From assembly GCA_903835255.1 (NCBI GenBank), contig CAILMI010000030.1:42629-106628 (forward strand): a stretch of DNA of 64,000 nucleotides. The letters run 5' to 3'. The translations under genes were made by a program, and so were the position numbers. Source of the DNA: an uncultured Verrucomicrobia subdivision 3 bacterium. Its GTDB lineage: Bacteria; Verrucomicrobiota; Verrucomicrobiia; Limisphaerales; UBA11358. Below, piece after piece: positions 25,937 through 33,855 of this stretch; position 1 is the first letter of the stretch; every line of letters begins with the position of its first letter. Under the pieces are notes generated by a model. The model ran no database searches. It was not told where the DNA came from and worked only from the letters and a program-made list of their open reading frames with translations.

Positions 25937-27487
25937 TCAGGGCGTCTGTGGCGGTTTGGCGCCTTGCCAGCCGCGCTTCCACTGTTCGGTGAGCTGCCTT
26001 ACGAGGCTTGCATTAGCCGGCACGGAGGCGATGTTCGTATTTTCCTGCGGATCGTTTTGGTGATCGTAAAGCTCCATGGAATCGACCTTCGCGTGATCAT
26101 TGCGATCCACCCAGAGGGTGAAACGGTAGCGGTCGGTGCGCATGGTGTAGCCCATCAAATCCTTGCCATGCGTCGCCACCACGCTCCTCGGATACTGGCT
26201 GAAGGCGGCGGTTTTCCACGGGCGGCTCGGGTCGTTAAGCAGCGGCCGGAAGCTGGTGCCCTCCAGATGGCGCGGCAGCGGCAGGCCTGCCAGATCCGCC
26301 AGCGTGGGATAGACATCCACAAATTCCACTAGCGCGTCGCTGTGCCCGCCGCTTTTTTTCATGCCGGGGGCGGAGAGAATCAGCGGGGCATTCACGTCAT
26401 TCTCCGCATTGCTGTGTTTTGCCCAGGCATCGTGTTCCCCCAGTTTCCATCCGTGATCCCCCCAGAGAATCACGATGGTGTTGCTCCTCAACCCCAGGCG
26501 GTCCAGTTCCGCAAGAACGCGGCCCACTTGCGCGTCCATATAGCTGACGCTGGCATAATAGGCATGCTTGAGCTGCCGCGCGAGGTCATCCGGCACATGA
26601 CCGGCTGGGATATTATGATACAGGCGCAGCTCATCGCCGGGCAGAATCGCATACTCGGGGGCGGACTTCGGGCGGAAGGGATTCGGGGCGAGCTGGATTT
26701 TCGCGGGGTCGTAAAGGTCCCAGTATTTCTTGGGCGCCACGAAGGGGAGATGCGGCTTGACCAGGCCCACCGCGAGAAAGAAGGGCGCTTTTTTTCCGGC
26801 GATATTTTGCAGGGCGGCGACCGCCAGATCCGCGACCTTGCCATCGGTATAGGTAGCATCTGGGACCTCGGCGCACTCAAACGCCGGGCCGCGCGTGTTC
26901 AAACGGTTGGTGGCAATCTCCCCGGCGGCGTGGGGCTCTTTTTCGCCGGGAACCGGTTTGCGGCTTTCGCCGTCGCCATCGGGTTCGCCGGCAGGCCGGT
27001 GGGAATTCAGCTCCACATTTTCAGGCAGGGCATAAACCGGCGCCTTGGGATTCACCCAGGGAACCGACCACGATTGCGGATCATTAAAACCACCGTGATA
27101 GAGCTTGCCCATGCCCTGGACAAAATAGCCGTTGTCCTTGAACAATTGCGGCAGGGTGACCACGTCCGGCAGCGCTGTGCGAAAATGGGTCTTCAGATCC
27201 CACACCCGGGTCGTGTCCGGCCGCGCCCCGGTCAGCAGGCTGGAGCGGGTCGGCGAACACACGGCCTCCTGACAATAGGCACGATTGAAGACCATGCCCT
27301 GCGCCGCGATGCGGTCGATATTCGGGCTATGAATATAATCCCGGCCATAACATCCGAGCTCCGGACGCAGATCATCCACCGCAATGAACAGAATATTCGG
27401 CTGGGAAGGCGCTTCGTCCGCGGCACTCGCGGACAGAAGCGCCATCCCAAAGAGCAGGGCGATCATTCTGTGAAGGGCTGATTTCAT
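25937..27487 (-). CDS. Secreted sulfatase, iduronate-2-sulfatase-like
   Basis: A 516-residue protein with a signal peptide (to about 22). It has the sulfatase metal site ILFIAVDDLRPELGCYG, the formylglycine motif CSPTR (Cys77) in YCQEAVCSPTRSSLLTG, and WGDHGWKLGEHDAWAKHSN, which carries the later metal and substrate ligands. PDTTRVWDL after the active site is typical of iduronate-2-sulfatase-like enzymes. It requires conversion of Cys77 to formylglycine by an enzyme not encoded in this window. It is the second of two closely related sulfatases; a 400-bp repeat-filled gap separates it from the other. Confidence 0.92.
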   Translation of the reverse strand: MKSALHRMIALLFGMALLSASAADEAPSQPNILFIAVDDLRPELGCYGRDYIHSPNIDRIAAQGMVFNRAYCQEAVCSPTRSSLLTGARPDTTRVWDLKTHFRTALPDVVTLPQLFKDNGYFVQGMGKLYHGGFNDPQSWSVPWVNPKAPVYALPENVELNSHRPAGEPDGDGESRKPVPGEKEPHAAGEIATNRLNTRGPAFECAEVPDATYTDGKVADLAVAALQNIAGKKAPFFLAVGLVKPHLPFVAPKKYWDLYDPAKIQLAPNPFRPKSAPEYAILPGDELRLYHNIPAGHVPDDLARQLKHAYYASVSYMDAQVGRVLAELDRLGLRSNTIVILWGDHGWKLGEHDAWAKHSNAENDVNAPLILSAPGMKKSGGHSDALVEFVDVYPTLADLAGLPLPRHLEGTSFRPLLNDPSRPWKTAAFSQYPRSVVATHGKDLMGYTMRTDRYRFTLWVDRNDHAKVDSMELYDHQNDPQENTNIASVPANASLVRQLTEQWKRGWQGAKPPQTP

Positions 27488-27889
27488 GAGTGGCTGTTTG
27501 AAAATGGCTTCCAGCGGTTACGCGGACGCAGCCGCCGGAAGGATTGTCGTCTATCGCAGTTCTTGGCAACTGTGGGACAGCTGGGGCGCGTTACTCCGGG
27601 CGCGCCGTGGTGGTAAACCCGCACGCGTGGATTAGCAACCGCGGCGGGCAGGGGACTGCCCGCCCCGCCCGCCGATGTGCCAAGCTTAAGTCGAACCCAA
27701 CCCCCCAAACAAGGTAGGGAAGGCGCGCTGCGCCGTCCTCCGAGTCGCCGAGCGTAGCGCCAGGCGACGAAACAAGTGGGGTGGCGCGTGAAACCTGGCA
27801 TCATTCGTTCCGCCCGCTCTGCGCGGGCAGGGACAGTGCAGCGCGCTGTCCCTACCATTTTCCTCAAAGGCTCACTTCGGAATTCGGGT
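27488..27889. other. Repeat-filled gap between two sulfatase genes
   Basis: The gap holds one family C repeat and one family A repeat back to back and no gene. It splits what would otherwise be a tight sulfatase operon, so the repeats may affect readthrough or mRNA stability. Confidence 0.6.
27563..27688. repeat. Family C palindromic repeat
   Basis: Ends CTTGGCAAC and GTGCCAAG; internal GGCGCG...CGCGCC and GGGCAGGGGACTGCCC stems. Same family as 41757, 42011, 59198, 59396 and 63728. Confidence 0.7.
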
Positions 27890-27893
27890 TTAA
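27693..27893. repeat. Family A repeat (supplies the upstream sulfatase stop codon)
   Basis: About 200 bp, with GCGCCAGGCGACGAAAC, a CCGCCCGCTCTGCGCGGGC stem and terminus CGGAATTCGGGTTTAA at the right end. The terminal TTTAA contains the TAA that ends the sulfatase read on the minus strand. The left terminus is degenerate (CGAACCCAACCCCCC). Confidence 0.7.
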
Positions 27894-29569
27894 CTGCCAT
27901 AGGATTTGCCTGCGGCGGCGGGCTTCGCGCCCTGCCACCCTTTTTTCCACTGCTCCATCAGCTGATGGACGAGCGCGGCATTTTCCGGCTTTTTGGCGAG
28001 GTTATAATTTTCCTGCGGATCCTTCTGATGATCGTAGAGCTCGGTGGCGTCAATTTTCGAGTGGTCTGTGGCGCTGACCCAGACCGTGAGACGGTAGCGA
28101 TCCGTGCGCATCGTATAGCCCATGAGCTTGCCGGCCCCGGTCTTGCCGGCGTTCCGCGGATACTGGCTGAACGCGGCGGTCTTCCAGGGAAGGCCCGGGT
28201 CATCGAGCAACGGCTTCACGCTGGTGCCTTCGAGAGTGGTCGGCAAGGGAATGCCCGCCAAATCACATAGGGAGGGGTAGATGTCCACGAACTCCACCAG
28301 CGCATCCGAGTGGCCACCGGCCGCCTTCATGCCCGGCGCGGAAAGGATCAGCGGCGCATTCACATCATTCTCCACATTGCTGTGCTTGCCCCAGGCGCTG
28401 TGCTCGCCCAATTTCCAGCCATGATCGCCCCAGAGGACGATGATGGTGTTCTGGCGCAGCCCCAGCCGGTCGAGCTCGGCCAGCACGCGGCCGATTTGGG
28501 CATCGGTGTAGCTGGTGCCGGCGAAGTAAGCCTGCTTGAGCTTGTGCTGAACCTCCGGCGGAATCGTGCCGCTCGCGGGCACGCCTTTGTAGGCGCGCAC
28601 CTCGCCATCGTTAGGGAGCACGGCATAATCCGGAGCGTCCACCGGCAGGAAGGGATTCGGCGCCAGCTCAATCTTTGCCGGGTCGTACAGGTCCCAATAT
28701 TTCTTGGGCGAAACCCACGGCAGATGCGGCTTATGGAAACCCACAGCCAAGAAAAACGGCTGGGACTTCTTGCTGATATCGCCCAGCGTTTTGACGGCAA
28801 GATCGGCCGTCTTGCCGTCCACATAGGTGTTATCCGGCACATCGGCACACTCATAAATCGGGCCGCGTGAATTGGCCTTGCTGCCCACGGAGCCCCCCGC
28901 CGCTGCGGCCGCCGCCGGAGTGGCGCCACCCTTGGCTTGCTTCCCATTTTTCTTCGCCTTCTTACCGGCGACTTCCCCCGCTGAAGCCGCGCTGGCGGCA
29001 TTCGTTTTAGGGAGCGAGTAGGCACTGGGCGAAGCCCCTTTGCTGGCCTTGCCGTCTTCATCCACGGGCTGGACATTCACACCCACCAGCGCGGCATTTT
29101 CCGGCAGCGCATAAACCGGCGCCTTGAGCTCTTGCCACGGCACGGACCAGGTAGGGGCATCATTCAAACTGCCATGATAAATCTTTCCCATGCCCTGGAC
29201 GAAATAGCCGTTCGCCTTGAACTGCTGACCCAAGGTAACCACATCCGGCAGCGCCTCGCGGAAGGACGCGACCAAGTCCCACACCTTGGTCGTATCCGGC
29301 CGCATGCCGGTCATCACGCTGGAGCGCGACGGCGAGCAGACCGCCTGCTGACAATAGGCGCGGTTGAAGACCATGCCCGATTTGGCCAGGCCATCGATGT
29401 GGGGGCTCTGGATGTATGGATTGCCATAGCAGCCGAGCTCGGGCCGCAGATCGTCCACGACGAGAAAGAGGACGTTGGGCCGGTTGGTCTCGGCGGCAAA
29501 GCCGAGGCTGGTGGCGGCCAGCAAGAGGGTCGCCGCCTTGCCCAGCCAGTTTATTTTCATTTTTTTCAT
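27890..29569 (-). CDS. Secreted sulfatase with low-complexity insert
   Basis: A 559-residue iduronate-2-sulfatase-like enzyme close to the one at 25937: VLFLVVDDLRPELGCYG, CSPSR (Cys78) in YCQQAVCSPSRSSVMTG, GDHGWKLGEHSAWGKHSN. Compared with its neighbour it has an extra Ala/Lys/Gly-rich segment at about 175-230 (GKKAKKNGKQAKGGATP, AAAAAAGG), probably a surface loop. Its last codon and stop abut the family A repeat terminus, so the natural C-terminus may have been altered by the insertion. 35 bp separate it from the next sulfatase upstream. Confidence 0.9.
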   Translation of the reverse strand: MKKMKINWLGKAATLLLAATSLGFAAETNRPNVLFLVVDDLRPELGCYGNPYIQSPHIDGLAKSGMVFNRAYCQQAVCSPSRSSVMTGMRPDTTKVWDLVASFREALPDVVTLGQQFKANGYFVQGMGKIYHGSLNDAPTWSVPWQELKAPVYALPENAALVGVNVQPVDEDGKASKGASPSAYSLPKTNAASAASAGEVAGKKAKKNGKQAKGGATPAAAAAAGGSVGSKANSRGPIYECADVPDNTYVDGKTADLAVKTLGDISKKSQPFFLAVGFHKPHLPWVSPKKYWDLYDPAKIELAPNPFLPVDAPDYAVLPNDGEVRAYKGVPASGTIPPEVQHKLKQAYFAGTSYTDAQIGRVLAELDRLGLRQNTIIVLWGDHGWKLGEHSAWGKHSNVENDVNAPLILSAPGMKAAGGHSDALVEFVDIYPSLCDLAGIPLPTTLEGTSVKPLLDDPGLPWKTAAFSQYPRNAGKTGAGKLMGYTMRTDRYRLTVWVSATDHSKIDATELYDHQKDPQENYNLAKKPENAALVHQLMEQWKKGWQGAKPAAAGKSYGS

Positions 29570-29604
29570 GGATTGGTTTTTATTCTAACGATTCAATTTT
29601 ATGC

Positions 29605-31176
29605 CTAGTCATCCGTCGAGGAATCTGCCGGTCCCTTTTTCTTGTTCTTTTTTCCTTCCTTGGTTTTCTTCTCGCCGGTTATTTCGGCGATGATGGTCTG
29701 GATCTCATCCACCTTGTTCGGCTTGAGCGGCTTGATGCCCGCGTCTTTTTCCCATACCGCCAGCTTTTGTTTCATCGCCGCAACGATTTCAGGATTCGCG
29801 GGGGCGAGGTCGTGCTGTTCGCCGATGTCCTGCCGGAGGTCATACAGCTCGTCCTTTTTTTCGTAGATAAATTGCACAAGTTTTTTATCGCCGTCCGCCA
29901 TCGCGGCCATGGCGGTGTTGCCCGTGCCGATTTTGGCATCGTCGTAATACCAGTAAATCGGCCGCTGCCGGGGGGAATTCAGATCGCCTTTGAGCACCCG
30001 GGCGAAGCTCTCGCCGTCGAGATGCTCCCGGGGACGGAGCGGGAGCCCCGCCATATCGAGGAAGGTCGGAAAATAATCCGTGCCCACCGTGGCGCGATCC
30101 GTCTTGACCCCCGCCGGCGTCACCCCCGGCCAGTACACAATCAGCGGCACGCGAATGCCGCCTTCATAGAGCCAGCCCTTGCCGGTGCGGAGAGGCTTGT
30201 TGGAGGTAGACAGCGACCGGTTTCCCAGCAGGTCCGACGTGGAAAGCCCGCCGTTGTCCGAGGTAAAGATGATCACCGTATTTTTGTCGTAGCCCAGATC
30301 CTCCAGCGCCTGGCGGAGGTGCGCCACGCTGTCGTCAATGCTCTTGATCATGGCCGCGTACACGGGCAGATCCTGCTTGAGCTTCACCTTGCCGGTGTAA
30401 TCACTCTCATAATCCGGGCCGGGCTGCTTCGGCATTTTCTTCAGCTTGGCTTCGAAATAGCGCACGTCCTCCGCCTTGGCCTCCAGAGGCTGGTGCACCT
30501 GATAATGCGAAAGGTAAACCAGGAACGGCTGGCCGGGCTTCTCGGCTTTGTGCGTTTTAAGGAATCGAATGGTCTCATCCGTCAGGCGGTCCGCGATGAA
30601 TTCCCCCGGCTTGCCGGTTTCTAATCCGAAGGGGGCGATATTGTGGGATTCACGGACTCCGATGTCCGAGGGCTTATTGGTGAGGTAATACGGCCAAAAA
30701 TGCGTGCCCAGCGCGCCGAGGGCGCAGCCGCCGACGTTGATGTCGAAGCCCCGGTTCTGGGGCCAGTAGGAGGCCTCGCCGCCCAGATGCCACTTGCCGG
30801 CGTAAAAGGTGGTGTAGCCGCCCTGCTGAAAGGCTTTTCCGATTGTGCCCTGATCCGCTGCCAGCCCGCGCTCCCCGCGCAGCTCCGGACGGTTATGATT
30901 TTTTCCGGTCAGGACGGAATAGCGCGACTGGACGCAACGCGGGGCGGCCTCGTAGGCGCGGGTGAAGGACAGCCCCTCTGACGCCATCTTATCAATCGCC
31001 GGCGACTCATAAAATGGGCTACCCATGCAGGACAAATCCCGCCAGCCGAGATCGTCGATGATAATGAAGATAATGTTCGGCCGGGCGGCGTTGGTGTCCG
31101 CGGCCTGCGAGGGCAATCCGCCCGAGAAAAGCGCGGCCGCGGCAATGGCCCATTGAATCTGGTGTGATATTTTCAT
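29605..31176 (-). CDS. Secreted sulfatase with atypical CVQSR motif
   Basis: A 523-residue protein with a signal peptide ending SQAA, metal site IIFIIIDDLGWRDLSCMG, YAGKWHLGG, the TSDNGG block and HLDGESFARVLKG near the C-terminus, all arylsulfatase A-like. The formylglycine position reads YEAAPRCVQSRYSVLTGK (Cys81). Cys and Arg of the C-x-P/A-x-R core are kept but the third position is Gln. The C-terminus is lysine-rich (EKKTKEGKKNKKKG). It may be processed by an enzyme that tolerates this motif, or it may be inactive. It is flanked by other sulfatases at 35-bp spacings. Confidence 0.88.
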   Translation of the reverse strand: MKISHQIQWAIAAAALFSGGLPSQAADTNAARPNIIFIIIDDLGWRDLSCMGSPFYESPAIDKMASEGLSFTRAYEAAPRCVQSRYSVLTGKNHNRPELRGERGLAADQGTIGKAFQQGGYTTFYAGKWHLGGEASYWPQNRGFDINVGGCALGALGTHFWPYYLTNKPSDIGVRESHNIAPFGLETGKPGEFIADRLTDETIRFLKTHKAEKPGQPFLVYLSHYQVHQPLEAKAEDVRYFEAKLKKMPKQPGPDYESDYTGKVKLKQDLPVYAAMIKSIDDSVAHLRQALEDLGYDKNTVIIFTSDNGGLSTSDLLGNRSLSTSNKPLRTGKGWLYEGGIRVPLIVYWPGVTPAGVKTDRATVGTDYFPTFLDMAGLPLRPREHLDGESFARVLKGDLNSPRQRPIYWYYDDAKIGTGNTAMAAMADGDKKLVQFIYEKKDELYDLRQDIGEQHDLAPANPEIVAAMKQKLAVWEKDAGIKPLKPNKVDEIQTIIAEITGEKKTKEGKKNKKKGPADSSTDD

Positions 31177-31211
31177 GCTTCTCTTATTGGATTGAACTCA
31201 AAAAGGTGCGG

Positions 31212-32624
31212 TCAATCCTGCGCGCCATTTTCCGTTTCAGCGCGGGTGGGCGCCCCGTTGGCAGCGGGGGATTTTTTACTTTCGCCTTTCTTGGCGCCGC
31301 GTTTCACATTTTTAGCGTGGCGCCCGGATCCATCGCCCGGGTCCAGGATTCCGCCGGCGGGATTGAGCTGGGTGAGAACCCCCTGCAACCGCGCGCGCCC
31401 GGCGACGGCCGCTGCATTGGAGGAGTTGGTGGAAACCAGCGGCTCGGCATAGGGGGCATTCTTCATGTCGAACAACTCCGCCGCCTCGTTCAGCTTCCAG
31501 TTCATTTCGCGGTCATACCAGTGGCGGCCCAGCTCGACAAAAATCCAGTCGCGCGGCCATAACTCCGATTTGCCGAGCAATTGAGGCGCGAATGATTTTC
31601 CATCCATGACCCGATTCGTGGGCACCGCAGCACCGGCGAGGTCGGCGAAGGTGGGCAGAAAATCAGCGAAACTGATGAGGGCCGGTGTCACTTTTGCAGC
31701 GGGTATTTTTCCGGCCCAGCTGATCATGCAGGGCACCAGCGCGCCGCATTCCAGCATTTCCCCTTTCTTCCCGGAAAGAGCTTTTCCGCCGTTGAGGGTG
31801 CAGCGCGCCGCAAAATTTTGAGCGGTGCCATTATCCCCGGTAAACACGATCAGAGTGTTGTCGCGGAGCTTCAACCGGTCCAGCTCGGCCAGCAACTTGC
31901 CAACCAGCTTGTCCATGTACGCGACATTGTCCTGATAGAGTTTAAACTGATCCTGGGTGCTCGGAGCGCTGTCCGGCGTGGGCAGGATTTCGCCGTGGAC
32001 TTGTGAAATCGCGTAGTGGATATAAAAGGGCTTGTCTTTGTGGCGCTCCATGAAATCCACCACGAACTGCTGCATCGTGTCCGGCAGGTACTCGCCGTCC
32101 TTCAGCGGTACCTCCTCCCCGTTGCGCGTGTAAGACTTGTTGCCCGCCTGTGTATTCCAATATTTGCCGCTGCCGCTGAACCGCAGGTATTCGTCAAAGC
32201 CCCAGTCACTGGGCTGCAAGGGAAGCTGGCTCCACTTGCCGCACATCGCCGTGGCATAGCCCGCCGGCCTGAGGATTTTAGGGATCATCGTTTCATTTTC
32301 CGGCTTCATCAGCGGCCCGCTGTCATTGCCAGTCATGCCGGTGTGATACGCGTAGCGGCCCGTCAGCAGGAGCGCGCGGGACGGCCCGCACAGCGGCGAC
32401 GCATAGCAGTGGTCAAAGCGCGTGCCGCTCTGCGCCAGTCCATCAATGTTGGGGGTCTTGAACTGATCGGCGCCATAGCTGCCCACGTTGGCGATGCCCA
32501 AGTCATCCGCGAGGATGAAAATGATGTTCGGCTTTTGGGCCGGCGCAGCCGAGGCCAGGGCGGGTGAGCCCCATGCCATCACAGCGGCGGCGGCCAAGGC
32601 GGTAAAACGAAAGTAGGTTTTCAT
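31212..32624 (-). CDS. Secreted sulfatase (arylsulfatase A-like)
   Basis: A 470-residue enzyme with a signal peptide (to about 27), metal site IIFILADDLGIANVGSYG, formylglycine motif CGPSR (Cys79) in YASPLCGPSRALLLTGRY, and VFTGDNGTAQN. All key residues are canonical. The C-terminus has a lysine-rich basic tail (NVKRGAKKGESKK) like that of its neighbour. It is read after the esterase gene with an 88-bp gap. Confidence 0.9.
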   Translation of the reverse strand: MKTYFRFTALAAAAVMAWGSPALASAAPAQKPNIIFILADDLGIANVGSYGADQFKTPNIDGLAQSGTRFDHCYASPLCGPSRALLLTGRYAYHTGMTGNDSGPLMKPENETMIPKILRPAGYATAMCGKWSQLPLQPSDWGFDEYLRFSGSGKYWNTQAGNKSYTRNGEEVPLKDGEYLPDTMQQFVVDFMERHKDKPFYIHYAISQVHGEILPTPDSAPSTQDQFKLYQDNVAYMDKLVGKLLAELDRLKLRDNTLIVFTGDNGTAQNFAARCTLNGGKALSGKKGEMLECGALVPCMISWAGKIPAAKVTPALISFADFLPTFADLAGAAVPTNRVMDGKSFAPQLLGKSELWPRDWIFVELGRHWYDREMNWKLNEAAELFDMKNAPYAEPLVSTNSSNAAAVAGRARLQGVLTQLNPAGGILDPGDGSGRHAKNVKRGAKKGESKKSPAANGAPTRAETENGAQD

Positions 32625-32712
32625 AATTTTAGTTTTTTAAAAATAGGACTGGTTCATTGACAGCGCAGTTAAGGACGAATGTGTCAGCGGGGTTGTTACT
32701 GATATATTCAAG

Positions 32713-33855
32713 TTATTTGGCTTCTTTTTCCATCAATCCGAGGCTCACTAAAAACAGAATCGCCTCTTCCCGCGTTTTTTTGTCCGCCGCCTTTCCCGCG
32801 TCGCCAAATTTGCTGGAGTTGTAGGAGTGTCCCAGGCCTTCAAAGGTCACGAGCTCGCAGCGGTTGCCGCTGCTTTTCATTTTTTCCTGGAATGCGACGG
32901 AATTGGAGTAGGGCACGGTCGTGTCACCCGTCGCATGAAACACAAGGGTGGGCGGCATCTGCCGGGGCATCTGATCCGGGACGGAGCACGCCAGCGCCCG
33001 GGCGCTGTCATTGCCGAAGCGCTTCGATCCGCCATAGCCGCTGTCCTTGGTGTCGGTCACGGGATTCAGCAGCACCAGCGCCGCTGGTAATATTTTTGGG
33101 GCGGGGTCGTTTTTACCCGGGCCATCGGAGGAAATCGCCGTCCACGCGGCCACGTGCCCGCCCGCCGAGCCGCCCTGCGCAATGATTTTCTTCGGATCAA
33201 TGCCGAGCTCATTGGCGTGCTCCTCCACCCAGCGCACAGCCGCGCGCGCATCGGAAACACAGTCTTCCGGCGTCCCGTTGAACCGGCTGCGCGTCCGGTA
33301 ATCCGGCGCAATGCCGACGAGTCCGTGGGTCGCCGCCCAGTTCGCCCAACGGATGCTGCTCGCCGGCGAGCCGCTCACCCAGCCGCCCCCGAAGAAGCTC
33401 ACGAAGACCGGACGCCGATCCGACGGGGCCCATCCCGCCGGCTTGACGACGAAGAGGCGCAGTTGATTCGTCCCCACCGTGCGAAACACGAACGCCTCGC
33501 TGCCGGGCAGGGACACCGGCGTGACGTCGGGTTTTCTTTCCGCCGCGGCGGCGGCGGCCGGGGATTTCGGGGGGGCGATCTCTGCGCACACCCTCAGCGC
33601 GGGCAGTGCGATTGCGAAAAGCGCCAGAGTTAGAATGAAGCCCGAATTCCGAAATGGGGTAGGAATGGCGCGCGGCGCCGTCCCGGTCGCCGATCGCAGC
33701 GCCAGGCGCCGAAGCGAGTGGGGTGGCGCATGAACCCTGGCAGCATTTATTCCGCCCGCTCCGCGCGGGCGGGGACAGCGCAGCGCACTGTCCCTGCCAT
33801 TTTCCGCAACGGCTCGCTGCGGAATTCGGGTTAAGAGGGGGGGGATATTTTTCAT
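32713..33855 (-). CDS. Secreted alpha/beta-hydrolase esterase carrying an in-frame repeat insertion
   Basis: A 380-residue protein from the ATG at 33855, which overlaps the upstream gene stop as ATGA. The catalytic part is a BD-FAE/carboxylesterase-like alpha/beta hydrolase: SFFGGGWVSGSP oxyanion region, nucleophile in QGGSAGGHVAAW, acid in HATGDTTVPY and His in GLGHSY. It probably removes acyl or feruloyl-type esters from the polysaccharide. Residues 8-72 are encoded by a family A repeat. Without them the N-terminus would be MKNIPPL joined to FILTLALFAIALPALRVCA, a normal signal peptide. The insertion is 195 bp and keeps the frame. It should impair or alter export unless translation starts within or after the repeat. 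Confidence 0.8.
   Translation of the reverse strand: MKNIPPLLTRIPQRAVAENGRDSALRCPRPRGAGGINAARVHAPPHSLRRLALRSATGTAPRAIPTPFRNSGFILTLALFAIALPALRVCAEIAPPKSPAAAAAAERKPDVTPVSLPGSEAFVFRTVGTNQLRLFVVKPAGWAPSDRRPVFVSFFGGGWVSGSPASSIRWANWAATHGLVGIAPDYRTRSRFNGTPEDCVSDARAAVRWVEEHANELGIDPKKIIAQGGSAGGHVAAWTAISSDGPGKNDPAPKILPAALVLLNPVTDTKDSGYGGSKRFGNDSARALACSVPDQMPRQMPPTLVFHATGDTTVPYSNSVAFQEKMKSSGNRCELVTFEGLGHSYNSSKFGDAGKAADKKTREEAILFLVSLGLMEKEAK
33639..33834. repeat. Family A repeat inside the esterase coding sequence
   Basis: Termini GCCCGAATTCCGAAATGG (left) and GCGGAATTCGGGTTAA (right) form an inverted repeat. The interior matches 27693-27893 and 57799-57998 (GCGCCAGGCGCCGAAGCGAG, CCCGCTCCGCGCGGGCGGGG). 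It is fully translated in the minus-strand frame of the esterase without a stop. Confidence 0.8.

Noticed and set aside
26342..27481. 379-codon plus-strand frame opposite a sulfatase
   Set aside because: Antisense shadow; the minus strand has all sulfatase residues.
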